DNA of 64,000 nt, taken from assembly GCF_040438885.1 (NCBI RefSeq), contig NZ_CP159218.1, positions 2,108,001 through 2,172,000 of the forward strand. Direction: 5' to 3'. Shown here piece after piece: positions 20,054-28,085 of the stretch. The stretch comes from Nakamurella sp. A5-74. GTDB taxonomy: Bacteria; Actinomycetota; Actinomycetes; Mycobacteriales; Nakamurellaceae. The notes under the pieces were generated by a model. That model did not search any database. It had not been told where the DNA came from and saw only the letters and a program-made list of their open reading frames with translations. Position 1 is the stretch's first letter; every line of letters starts with the position of its first letter. The position numbers and the translations under genes were made by a program.

Positions 20054-20698
20054 TCAGCGCCGCCAGAACAGCAGGTGGGTCACGCCGCTCGGGCTGGGCA
20101 CACGCTCGAGATGGAACCGATCGGTGAGCTCCTCCGGGCGCTCCCACAACCTCTCGCCGTTGCCGGCGGTGATCGGGGAGACGGCGACGTGCAGCTCGTC
20201 GATCAGGTTGGCGTCCAGGAACTCCCGGATGGTGGCGACCCCACCGCCGATCCGGACGTCCTGACCGTCCGCCGCGGCCTTCGCCTCGGCCAGGACTTCG
20301 GCAGGGGAACCATCGCGGAAGTGGAACGTCGTGTCGGACAACGCGAACGACGGCCGTGGGTGGTGGGTCAGGACGAAGACCGGTGTGTGGAACGGCGGTT
20401 CGTCACCCCACCACCCCTGCCAGTCCTCGTCCTGCCACGGCCCCCGCTGCGGGCCGAACTTGTTGCGCCCCATGATTTCCGCCCCGATGTTGCGGGTGAA
20501 CTCCCGACTGAACCGGTCGTCAAGACCCCGACTGCCGCCAGGAGTGCTGCGACCGACCCAGTGCGCGGTGGGGAAGATCCAGCTGAACAGCGTTCCCGGG
20601 TCCAGATGCCCGAACGGCTGTTCCAGGCTCTGGCCGACCCCTGCGCCGTAGCCGTCCTCGGTGACGCCGAGGTTGTGCACACGAACCTGTTGTTCCAT
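20054..20698 (-). CDS. Dihydrofolate reductase family protein (RibD C-terminal fold)
   Basis: This 214-aa protein begins MEQQVRVHNLGVTEDGYGAG, the first strand of the DHFR-like fold. It contains EIMGRNKFGP near 74-83 (nucleotide-binding Gly and Arg), TPVFVLTHHPRP near 105-116, and VRIGGGVATIREFLDANLID near 147-166, which is the GGG NADPH loop. DELHVAVSP follows near 167. Such proteins are NAD(P)H-dependent reductases of unknown substrate, often called YwjB/YyaP-like. GGGGAG lies 6 nt before the ATG. Transcription is divergent from the DUF998 gene. Confidence 0.82.
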   Translation of the reverse strand: MEQQVRVHNLGVTEDGYGAGVGQSLEQPFGHLDPGTLFSWIFPTAHWVGRSTPGGSRGLDDRFSREFTRNIGAEIMGRNKFGPQRGPWQDEDWQGWWGDEPPFHTPVFVLTHHPRPSFALSDTTFHFRDGSPAEVLAEAKAAADGQDVRIGGGVATIREFLDANLIDELHVAVSPITAGNGERLWERPEELTDRFHLERVPSPSGVTHLLFWRR

Positions 20699-20743
20699 CG
20701 TCGACTCCCCGTTGCTGGACTGATGTCGTCTGTCTCCGGAGAG

Positions 20744-20772
20744 ACCGTAGCGCTACTGATTGCACATTGCAA
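20744..20772 (-). promoter_or_regulatory. Promoter with overlapping palindrome for the reductase gene
   Basis: On the minus strand, TTGCAA (20767-20772) and TACGGT (20744-20749) are separated by 17 bp, a good -35/-10 pair about 46 nt before the ATG at 20698. The inverted repeat TTGCA-CAT-TGCAA at 20760-20772 overlaps the -35 and could be an operator for an unknown regulator. Confidence 0.5.
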
Positions 20773-20914
20773 CTGGTTGCGGTGCCGAATTCTCGGATGC
20801 CGCGGCGCGTGCCGGCGAAGCCGACCTGCATCCCCCGGCTCGGGGGGAAAGGTCAGGGTCGGTTGGGGGGTCAGCCGGATATCCCGTACCCGGTGGTCGC
20901 ACCAGGCTGGGCGG

Positions 20915-21589
20915 ATGGCGATCATGCTCCCGTCCCTGCCGGTCTCGGACCCGGACCTCCGCACCCGCCGGGCGGCCACGGTCGCCACGCTGATGGTCAC
21001 TGCGGCCGTGCCGGCCGTGGTCGCGGCGCAGGTGACGGCCGGCTCGGGGTATGACTCTGTCGTCGATCCGCTGTCGTCCCTGTACTGGACGCGGGAGGGC
21101 TGGTGGTTCCCGATCGCCGTCGCACTGTTCGGCGTGGGAGCGCTCGCGGCGGCGACCGCCGTCGGCGGCGGCGGACGTGTCGGTCGGACCATCGGGACGC
21201 TGCTCGCCCTGGCCGGCGCCGGCGCCGGCGCTGCCGCCCTGTTCCCGGCCGATCAGCTGCAGCCGACCTGGGTGGGTGAGGTCCATCGGACAGGTTCACT
21301 GCTGCTGCTGCTCACGCCGCTGCTCGCCGGAGTGCTCGCCGTCGCCCGGCAGCGCCGAATCGGGCACGGCGATGCCGTACTGACCGTCCTGCTGGTGTGC
21401 GCGGCCGGATCCGGTACCTGGTTCCTGGCCGGCTTCGTCGCGAGCACCTCCGCCCGGGTCGAGGATCTGCCGACCTCGACAGTCGGTCTGGCGCAACGAA
21501 TCCTGGCGCTCGCGGTGATCGGGGTGGTTGCTCGGCTGGCGGGCACGGCCCTGCGCGCTGCATCCGACCACGACCGGCGCGGACGCTGA
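20915..21589 (+). CDS. DUF998-like membrane protein
   Basis: This 224-aa protein has about six hydrophobic helices, beginning with TVATLMVTAAVPAVVAAQVT near 22-41. YDSVVDPLSSL near 45 and LFPADQLQPTWVGEVH near 109 correspond to the extracellular loops seen in DUF998 proteins. The biochemical role of the family is unknown. ATG 20915 is used, and ATG 20924 is an alternative. CAGGCT lies 6 nt before 20915. A long upstream open frame through the reductase gene is a shadow. Confidence 0.65.
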   Translation: MAIMLPSLPVSDPDLRTRRAATVATLMVTAAVPAVVAAQVTAGSGYDSVVDPLSSLYWTREGWWFPIAVALFGVGALAAATAVGGGGRVGRTIGTLLALAGAGAGAAALFPADQLQPTWVGEVHRTGSLLLLLTPLLAGVLAVARQRRIGHGDAVLTVLLVCAAGSGTWFLAGFVASTSARVEDLPTSTVGLAQRILALAVIGVVARLAGTALRAASDHDRRGR

Positions 21590-21596
21590 AGGCACT

Positions 21597-21804
21597 GGTG
21601 CCCCCGGTCGGATCCGGAGTGACTGTGCCGCTGATCGAGCGACGAAGGAGTCGAGATCCCGCTGGCTCAGGGGCGACTCGTGCGAGCGGTCGACGGTGTT
21701 GGTGCCCCCGTTCGGATCCGGAGTGACTGTGCCGCTGATCGAGCGACGAAGGAGTCGAGATCCCGCTGGCTCAGGGGCGACTCGTGCGAGCGGTCGACGG
21801 TGTT
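21597..21804. repeat. Two 104-bp tandem repeats that each begin with the tRNA 3' end sequence
   Basis: Units at 21597-21700 and 21701-21804 differ at one base (21607 G, 21711 T). Each begins GGTGCCCCCG(G/T)TCGGAT, and the same 17 bases recur at 21805 as the 3' end of the tRNA gene, so the 104-bp spacing is kept three times. Each unit also holds GATCGAGCGACGAAGGAG followed by TCGAGATCCC, a half-site of the REP family found at 40.9-42.1 kb. They lie directly downstream of the tRNA in its direction of transcription. Confidence 0.92.
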
Positions 21805-21880
21805 GGTGCCCCCGGTCGGATTCGAACCGACACTGGACGGATTTTGAATCCGTTGCCTCTGCCAGTTGGGCTACGGGGGC
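21804..21880 (-). tRNA. tRNA-Leu (anticodon CAA), short variable loop, CCA encoded
   Basis: The minus strand folds as a complete 77-nt cloverleaf. The 7-bp acceptor stem is GCCCCCG/CGGGGGC, with discriminator A and an encoded CCA. The D arm is GCC/GGC with loop CAACTGGCAGA. The anticodon stem ACGGA/TCCGT closes the loop TTCAAAA, giving anticodon CAA. The variable loop is only 5 nt (CCAGT), and the T arm is GTCGG-TTCGAAT-CCGAC. Anticodon CAA reads leucine UUG codons. Ordinary tRNA-Leu has a long class II variable arm, so this is atypical. The neighbourhood next to an ANTAR regulator matches, from memory, leuV of M. tuberculosis. Confidence 0.9.
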
Positions 21881-22149
21881 TCCTGATCATGAAGACGCGC
21901 AGCGCTCCAGGACCGTCGTCGATGTTACCGGGTCGTCGCTCCCGGCACTGGCGGGGCCGGCGACGCACGGAGGCAGCACGGATCGGGAGCTGTGCGGATC
22001 GAAAGTGCCCATGGCGGAGTGAGTCACTCCTCACGTCGTCCGCGCTCCTTCTCGATCGGCTCGGAGCCCACGGGGGCACTAAGCTGCAAGCTCCGATCTG
22101 TAGTCGATCATGCGTGCGTGTTCGACCGAACCCGAAGGGGTTGCCAGCG

Positions 22150-22734
22150 ATGACCACCACCAGGCGTGTCCTCATCGCCGAGGACGAGGCGCTCATCCGT
22201 CTCGATCTGAAGGAGATGCTGATCGACGAGGGCTTCGAGGTGGTCGGTGAAGCCGCTGACGGAGAACAGGCTGTCGCCATGGCCACCGAGCTCAAGCCGG
22301 ACCTGGTCATCATGGACGTCAAGATGCCCAACAAGGACGGCATCGAGGCGGCCGCGGAGATCGTCAGCGAGCAGATCGCGCCGGTCGTCATGCTCACCGC
22401 GTTCTCCCAGCGCGAGTTGATCGACCGGGCTCGCGACGCCGGGGCGATGGCGTACCTGGTGAAGCCGTTCTCGCAGTCCGACCTGGTCCCGGCGATCGAG
22501 CTGGCCGTCGCCCGTCACCAGGAGATGAAGGTGCTGCGCGAGGAGATCGCCGATGTCACCCAGCGGCTCGAGGCGCGCAAGATCATCGACCGGGCCAAGG
22601 GTCTGTTGATGACGGCCCAGAAGATGAGCGAGCCGGAGGCCTTCCGCTGGATCCAGCGCACCGCCATGGATCGCCGGACCTCGATGCAGGCCGTTGCACA
22701 GGCAGTGGTCGACGGGCTGGCCAAGAAAGGCTGA
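22150..22734 (+). CDS. ANTAR-domain response regulator (PdtaR/Rv1626-like)
   Basis: This 194-aa protein has a receiver domain at residues 1-125: acidic pocket AEDEALI near 10-16, phospho-acceptor Asp in VIMDVKMPNKDG near 55, and the Lys of YLVKPFSQ near 105. A C-terminal ANTAR RNA-binding domain spans about 130-190, with IIDRAKGLLM and AFRWIQRTAMDRR. ANTAR regulators usually bind paired hexaloop RNA hairpins and antiterminate transcription when phosphorylated by a partner kinase. No kinase gene is adjacent, as in mycobacteria. ATG 22150 follows GAAGGGG. The 269-bp gap 21881-22149 towards the tRNA shows no gene. Confidence 0.92.
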   Translation: MTTTRRVLIAEDEALIRLDLKEMLIDEGFEVVGEAADGEQAVAMATELKPDLVIMDVKMPNKDGIEAAAEIVSEQIAPVVMLTAFSQRELIDRARDAGAMAYLVKPFSQSDLVPAIELAVARHQEMKVLREEIADVTQRLEARKIIDRAKGLLMTAQKMSEPEAFRWIQRTAMDRRTSMQAVAQAVVDGLAKKG

Positions 22735-22977
22735 AACCACCCATCCGGGTGCGTCTTTCCGTAGGTAAACCACGTCATGACCAGGCGTTCGACGTTTCGT
22801 CGAGGTTTCGTCACACCCGATTGGGTCGCAGTTTGGTCACGGAGCCCGTCACCTCCTTCGGATATGGGCGGATCGGGGTTAGTGTCCGCGAGTCGGTATC
22901 GCCGACAGCGGCTCACCGCCGTGTGCAGCTCCCGGGGGTGCGGTTCTCGCATCCGCCGGACTTACGAGGAGGACCCT

Positions 22978-24336
22978 TTGCGCACTCGTTCCATGACCCG
23001 GATGGTCGCCGTCGGCGCGATCGCCGCACTGGCACTGTCCGCCTGCGCGAGCAAGGACGGCGTCGGATCCAGTTCGGCGCCGGCCGCAGGCGGCTCCACA
23101 CCCGCGGCAGGCGGCTCCACACCCGCGGCAGGCGGTTCCAGCCCCGCTGCAGGAACCAGCTCCGCCGGCGGCGGCTCGGGCAAGACCCTCATCATCTCGA
23201 CCGACCTCCCGTTGCAGGGCAGCTCGGCCACCCAGTCGGACTCCACCAACAAGCTCATCCAGCTCTACCTGGACCAGATCGGCAGCAAGGCCGGCGATTA
23301 CACCATCAAGCTGCAGCCCTACGACGACTCGACCGCCGCCAAGGGCGCCTGGGACGACGCCGCCTGCGCGAAGAACGCCACCGATCACGTGGCCAACGCC
23401 GATGAGGTCGCCGTGATGGGCACCTTCAACTCCGGATGCGCCAAGGTCGAACTGCCCACGCTCAACCAGGCCGACATGCTGATGGTCTCGCACGCCAACA
23501 CCAACCCGGGCCTGACCAAGACCTGGGACACCGGCGAGCCGGACAAGTACTACCCGGGCGGCGCGCGCACCTACGCCCGTGTCGTCACCACCGACGACTA
23601 CCAGGGCACCGCGGCCGCGGCCTACGCCAAGAACGACGCCAAGCTCACCAAGTGCTACGTCCTCAACGACAACCAGACCTACGGTCTGGGCGTTGCCAAG
23701 GCGTTCACCGATGCCGCAAAGAAGCAGGGTATCGAGATCGTCGGCGAGGCGTCCTGGGATGCCAAGCAGACCAGCTACACCTCGCTGTTCCAGAAGGCCA
23801 AGACCGCCGGCGCCGATTGCGTGTACCTCGGCGGCATCTACGACAACAACGGTGGCCAGCTGGTCAAGGACAAGGTCGCAGTGCTCGGCGACAACAAGAC
23901 CGTCAAGCTGATGGGCCCCGACGGGTTCACCGGCTACCCCGACCTGCTCGCGCTGCCGCAGGCCGAGGGCATGTTCCTCACCTTCGCCGGCCTGTCGGTC
24001 GACCAGCTGATCGCCAAGGACGGCCCCGGCAAGAAGCTGATCGAGGCCTACACCGCCAAGTACGGCTCCGCGCCGACCGGTAGCTACCCGCTCTACGGGG
24101 TGGCCGCGACCCAGGTCATCCTGGCTGCGATCGCCAAGTCGGACGGCACCCGCAAGGGCGTCACCGACGCGGTGTTCGGTGGCGACCCCGTCACCATCCC
24201 GGAGTCCGAGTCGGTCACCGGCAAGGAGATCCAGATCGACCCGAAGACCGGTGACACCACCGCGCGCGACATCACCGTCGAAGAGGTCAAGGGCGGCAAG
24301 GAGACATTCGTCAAGGCACAGTCCGTCGAAGGCTGA
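22978..24336 (+). CDS. livK: Branched-chain amino acid ABC transporter substrate-binding lipoprotein
   Basis: This 452-aa secreted lipoprotein has a signal with lipobox LSAC near residues 20-23. An Ala/Gly/Ser/Pro linker follows (residues 30-65), encoded partly by three 21-bp DNA repeats at 23086-23148. The periplasmic-binding fold type I (Leu/Ile/Val-binding) starts near KTLIISTDLPLQGSS. YLGGIYDNNGGQLVKDK near 281 is a typical inter-lobe segment. It captures branched-chain amino acids or related compounds outside the membrane for LivHMGF. TTG 22978 was chosen because GAGGAGGA lies just before it and ATG 22993 would shorten the signal. A hairpin follows before livH. Confidence 0.9.
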   Translation: MRTRSMTRMVAVGAIAALALSACASKDGVGSSSAPAAGGSTPAAGGSTPAAGGSSPAAGTSSAGGGSGKTLIISTDLPLQGSSATQSDSTNKLIQLYLDQIGSKAGDYTIKLQPYDDSTAAKGAWDDAACAKNATDHVANADEVAVMGTFNSGCAKVELPTLNQADMLMVSHANTNPGLTKTWDTGEPDKYYPGGARTYARVVTTDDYQGTAAAAYAKNDAKLTKCYVLNDNQTYGLGVAKAFTDAAKKQGIEIVGEASWDAKQTSYTSLFQKAKTAGADCVYLGGIYDNNGGQLVKDKVAVLGDNKTVKLMGPDGFTGYPDLLALPQAEGMFLTFAGLSVDQLIAKDGPGKKLIEAYTAKYGSAPTGSYPLYGVAATQVILAAIAKSDGTRKGVTDAVFGGDPVTIPESESVTGKEIQIDPKTGDTTARDITVEEVKGGKETFVKAQSVEG

Positions 24337-24355
24337 TCGTCCCGCACGACCATGA

Positions 24356-24400
24356 TGCCTGGGCCCGGGGAGGCACCCGTTGCCTTCCCGGGCCCAGGCA
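24356..24400 (+). terminator. Strong hairpin between livK and livH
   Basis: TGCCTGGGCCCGGG pairs with CCCGGGCCCAGGCA, extended by inner pairs to about 19 bp around the loop ACCCGTT. There is no T-tract after it. It lies 20 nt after the livK stop, so it probably acts as a partial terminator or 3' stabiliser that keeps the binding protein more abundant than the permeases. Confidence 0.7.
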
Positions 24401-24516
24401 TCCGTGCGTCTGCAGCTCGTGCTCTTCCGGTGGTCGTCCCCGTACGGCACGATCACCTGACACCGAATTCCATTCCGGGCCGGCAGGTGTAGGCACGCCC
24501 GGAGAAGGGCGTCACC

Positions 24517-25566
24517 ATGACAACACTCGCGACAGCGGGTACCACGCGGAAGGCCAAGGTCCGTCTCGGACCGATCATCGAGCGGTACATCGGGATCGCG
24601 GTCCTGCTGCTGGGTCTGTTCTGGGTCGTCATGAACCTCATCGAGGATCCTGACGGGTTCAAGGACAGCTTCATCACCGGGCTGAACAACGGCGCCATCT
24701 ACGCGCTGATCGCCCTCGGCTACACGATGGTGTACGGCATCATCGAGCTCATCAACTTCGCCCACGGCGACCTGTTCATGCTCTCGACCGTGGTGGCGGC
24801 CAACCTGGCAGTCAACGCACTGGGCATCGGCAACCTGACCATCGCGGCCATCCTGCCGATCCTGCTCGTCCTGGTGATCACCATGGCGTTCGGCGCCGTG
24901 GTCAACGTCGGCGCCGAGTTCTTCGCCTACCGCAGGCTGCGGACCGCGCCCAAGCTGGCGCCGCTGATGACGGCGGTCGGACTGAGCTTCATCTTCCGCG
25001 GCATCGGCCAGAGCGACTACGTCAACGGCTCGGCTCCGAAGAACTGGCCGACCATCGTGTGGGGTGGTCCGGTCGTCGGCAACCTCTACCTGTACCAACT
25101 GCTCATGGTGATCGGTACCACCGTGTTGCTGCTGCTGGTGATGACGTACATCGTGTCGAAGACCCGCCGCGGCAAGGCGATGCGGGCCGTCGCGCAGGAC
25201 CAGGACGGCGCCCGCTTGATGGGGATCAACGTCAACGGCACCATCTCCTTCACCTTTGCCCTCGGTGGCGCGCTGGCCGGAGCTGCCGGCGTCCTCTACT
25301 TCTTGGTGCGCACCAACACCTATTACGACACCGGGACCCAGCTGGGCCTGATCGCCTTCACCGCGGCGGTGCTGGGCGGGATCGGCAATCTGACCGGCGC
25401 CGTCGTCGGCGGGGTGCTGATCGGTGTCGTCCAGGCGATCAACGAGGGTGGCGTGTACGGCCTCGGGCAGCAGTGGACCCAGGTGGTCATCTTCGTCATC
25501 CTCATCGTCCTGATGGTCTTCAAACCCGAAGGCATCTTCGGTAAACGCACGACAGAGAAGGTGTAG
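24517..25566 (+). CDS. livH: Branched-chain amino acid ABC transporter permease LivH
   Basis: This 349-aa inner-membrane permease has about eight helices. The family block begins FITGLNNGAIYALIALGYTM near 49-68. INFAHGDLFML near 79-89 is the conserved LivH motif. The cytoplasmic loop TRRGKAMRAVAQDQDGARLMG near 211-231 is the EAA-like contact to the ATPases. An N-terminal extension of about 25 residues precedes the first helix. GGAGAAGGG provides the ribosome site. It pairs with LivM. Confidence 0.93.
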   Translation: MTTLATAGTTRKAKVRLGPIIERYIGIAVLLLGLFWVVMNLIEDPDGFKDSFITGLNNGAIYALIALGYTMVYGIIELINFAHGDLFMLSTVVAANLAVNALGIGNLTIAAILPILLVLVITMAFGAVVNVGAEFFAYRRLRTAPKLAPLMTAVGLSFIFRGIGQSDYVNGSAPKNWPTIVWGGPVVGNLYLYQLLMVIGTTVLLLLVMTYIVSKTRRGKAMRAVAQDQDGARLMGINVNGTISFTFALGGALAGAAGVLYFLVRTNTYYDTGTQLGLIAFTAAVLGGIGNLTGAVVGGVLIGVVQAINEGGVYGLGQQWTQVVIFVILIVLMVFKPEGIFGKRTTEKV

Positions 25567-25572
25567 CCGGAG

Positions 25573-27246
25573 ATGACGACGTCCAAGACCGCACCCCAGG
25601 TCTCCTCCCACCTGCCCAACGTCCGTCGGACCCTGTCCCGGCACGGCTGGCCCATCGGCTATGTGGTGTTCATCCTCGGGCTGTTCCTGCTGTACCACTC
25701 GCTGGTGCCCAATCTGGGCGCCGGTGCCGCCGGCTCGATCACCAGCTGGCTGCCGGTCTCGGTGGTCAACGAGTCACTGATGTGGGTCATCATGGCCCTC
25801 GGCCTGAACGTGGTGGTCGGCTATGCCGGCCTGCTGGACCTCGGATATGTGGCGTTCTGGGCCCTGGGCGGATACACCGCCGGTTGGTTGATGGCCGCTC
25901 CGTTCAACTGGACCTGGGACGTCAACATCATGTCGGCGGTGGCCACCAAGGGCACCCACATCAACTTCTGGTTCGTGATCATCATCGCCGGGGTGCTGTG
26001 TGCACTGCTCGGTGTGATCATCGGCGCCCCGACCCTGCGGCTGCGGGGTGACTACCTGGCGCTGGTGACCCTCGGCTTCGGCGAGATGATCACCCAGTTC
26101 TTCAAGAACTCCAACGACATCGCCGGCTTCAACCTCGCCGGCGGCGACGGTGGGATCTCGATCGTCGACCCGGTCGGTACCGGGCCGTTCACCTCCCTCG
26201 GGGTCCCACAGAAGCTGCTCAACAACACCGAGGACAACGTCTACAAGATCATCGTCCTCGGCCTGCTGGTGGGTGTGTGCCTGTTCATCTCCCTGCGCAT
26301 CCGCGAGGGTCGGCTCGGGCGGGCCTGGCTCGCGATCCGTGAGGACGAGTTGGCGGCCAGCATGATGGGCGTCCCGCTGGTCAAGGCGAAGCTGTCGGCC
26401 TACGCGGTCGGAGCCTTCTTCGGCGGCATCGGCGGTGTGGCCAACGCTTCGGCCATCACCGGTGCGGTGTCGCCCTCCGGGTTCGACTTCGGCAAGTCGG
26501 TGCTGGTGCTGCTGATGGTCGTGCTGGGCGGTATGGGCAACGTGTGGGGTGTGGCGGTCGGCGCATTCCTGTTGTCCTGGCTCAACAGCAACGGTCTCGC
26601 GCAGATCGGCACGCAGTTGGACTCCTGGTTCAACACCGGTCTGCAGGAGGAGCTGCCGCGCTACAACTACATCATCCTCGGCGTGCTGTTGGTGCTGATG
26701 ATGCTGTTCAGACGAGAGGGCCTGATCCCGGAGAAACGCACCAAGGCGTTGATGACTCAACCCAGCCGGACGGAGATGGAATCCGTCGGCGCGGACATCA
26801 CCGAGGCCGAGGCGATCGAGGAGACCTACGAGGCCAGCACCGCCGGCGAGGATGCGAAGATCGCCGCCAGCGCTGCCGACATCTCACCCTCGCTGGCCGA
26901 GCTCGAGGCCCAGATGGTGGTTGCCGACGACGCACCGGTGTCGTCGCTGCGGACGGGTTACCCACAGGTCGACCAGCGGGCGTTGCCGCCGGACCTCAAC
27001 GGTCGCAACTCCGCGTCCAACGTGCTCGGCGGATTCGGTCTGATCCTGGTTCTCGTTGCGGTGCTGAAGTTCTCGTTGATCGGGTACTTCAGCTATGAGG
27101 TGCCCGGCTTCGTCATCGTGCTGGTCATCGGGCTGCTGTTCATCGCCGCTGCCGTGCTGTTGCGGATGCGCACCGGACGGATGATCAGGACAGCGACGGC
27201 ACCCTCGAAGACAGCACCCGCACAGGACGAGGAGATGGCCCGATGA
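25573..27246 (+). CDS. livM: Branched-chain amino acid ABC transporter permease LivM with long C-terminal extension
   Basis: This 557-aa protein has a core of residues 1-385 that is a normal LivM permease. It contains GLNVVVGYAGLLDLGYVAF near 77-95, LRLRGDYLALVTLGFGEM near 156-173, and the ATPase-contact loop GRAWLAIREDELAASMMG near 249-266. After REGLIPEKRT there are about 80 acidic, probably cytoplasmic residues. Two extra helices follow (near 485-510 and 517-535), ending in a basic tail. Typical LivM proteins end near 330-420 residues, so the extension is unusual. It starts 6 nt after livH and overlaps livG by 4 nt (ATGA). Confidence 0.92.
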   Translation: MTTSKTAPQVSSHLPNVRRTLSRHGWPIGYVVFILGLFLLYHSLVPNLGAGAAGSITSWLPVSVVNESLMWVIMALGLNVVVGYAGLLDLGYVAFWALGGYTAGWLMAAPFNWTWDVNIMSAVATKGTHINFWFVIIIAGVLCALLGVIIGAPTLRLRGDYLALVTLGFGEMITQFFKNSNDIAGFNLAGGDGGISIVDPVGTGPFTSLGVPQKLLNNTEDNVYKIIVLGLLVGVCLFISLRIREGRLGRAWLAIREDELAASMMGVPLVKAKLSAYAVGAFFGGIGGVANASAITGAVSPSGFDFGKSVLVLLMVVLGGMGNVWGVAVGAFLLSWLNSNGLAQIGTQLDSWFNTGLQEELPRYNYIILGVLLVLMMLFRREGLIPEKRTKALMTQPSRTEMESVGADITEAEAIEETYEASTAGEDAKIAASAADISPSLAELEAQMVVADDAPVSSLRTGYPQVDQRALPPDLNGRNSASNVLGGFGLILVLVAVLKFSLIGYFSYEVPGFVIVLVIGLLFIAAAVLLRMRTGRMIRTATAPSKTAPAQDEEMAR

Positions 27247-28085
27247 CGCTTCTCGATGACCCGGCTACCCCGGTGCCCACCGGCGACGCTGCTGTCGACA
27301 ACGTGCTGTACGCCGACCACATCACGATCAAGTTCGGCGGTCTGGTGGCGGTGAACGACGTGTCGTTCGCGATCCCGCCACGTTCGATCATCTCGTTGAT
27401 CGGTCCGAACGGTGCCGGGAAGACCACGTTCTTCAACGTCATCACCGGTCTCTACGAGCCGACCGAAGGCACGGTGTTCCTGCAGGGCAAGGACATCACC
27501 GGCGCCAAGCCGCACGCCAGGGCGGCGATGGGGCTCGCGCGGACGTTCCAGAACATCCGGCTGTTCGGTCTGATGACGGCCGAGGAGAATGTCCTCGTCG
27601 CGATGCATCCGCACCTGCGCGCCGGGATCGTCAGCACCATCCTGCGGACGCCGGCCCAGCGCAAGGAGGAGCGGGAGGCCAGGGACATCGCCCGCTCGCT
27701 GCTGGAGTACGTCGGCATCGGCAAGGCGGAGGGTGAACTCGCCCGCAACCTCTCCTATGGCGACCAGCGCAGGTTGGAGATCGCCAGGGCGATGGCACTG
27801 CAGCCCAAGGTGTTGCTGCTCGACGAGCCGACGGCCGGGATGAACCCGCAGGAATCCGGTCGGTTCAACGAGTTCGTGCACCGGGTCAGGGACGAGGTGG
27901 GTCTGTCCGTGTTGCTGATCGAGCACGACATGAGCGTCATCATGAAGATCAGCGAACGGATCACGGTGCTCGACGGCGGCAATCTCATCGCCGAGGGAAC
28001 ACCGGACGAGATCCGTTCCAACGAACGGGTCATCGAGGCCTATCTCGGCAAGACCGGAACCCGGGAAGGACGGCGGAAGGCATGA
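27243..28085 (+). CDS. livG: Branched-chain amino acid ABC transporter ATP-binding protein LivG
   Basis: This 280-aa ATPase has Walker A GPNGAGKTTFF near 57-67 and Q-loop ARTFQNIRLF near 98-107. Its signature is LSYGDQRRLEIARAM near 173-187, with Walker B VLLLDEPTAGMNP near 193-205 and H-loop LLIEHDMSV. The LSYGDQ form of the signature is characteristic of LivG. A 20-residue N-terminal lead precedes the first strand. It overlaps livM and livF by 4 nt each, so the four genes are translated together. Confidence 0.95.
   Translation: MTLLDDPATPVPTGDAAVDNVLYADHITIKFGGLVAVNDVSFAIPPRSIISLIGPNGAGKTTFFNVITGLYEPTEGTVFLQGKDITGAKPHARAAMGLARTFQNIRLFGLMTAEENVLVAMHPHLRAGIVSTILRTPAQRKEEREARDIARSLLEYVGIGKAEGELARNLSYGDQRRLEIARAMALQPKVLLLDEPTAGMNPQESGRFNEFVHRVRDEVGLSVLLIEHDMSVIMKISERITVLDGGNLIAEGTPDEIRSNERVIEAYLGKTGTREGRRKA

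Noticed and set aside
21597..21880. Attachment sites of an integrated prophage or ICE
   Set aside because: Duplicated tRNA 3' ends are present, but no integrase or foreign cargo lies between them and spacing is only 104 bp; kept as a repeat finding instead.
22879..25698. 939-aa minus-strand open frame over livK and livH
   Set aside because: Mirror of the liv genes through third-codon G/C bias; no motifs, no ribosome site, and it crosses the hairpin between livK and livH.
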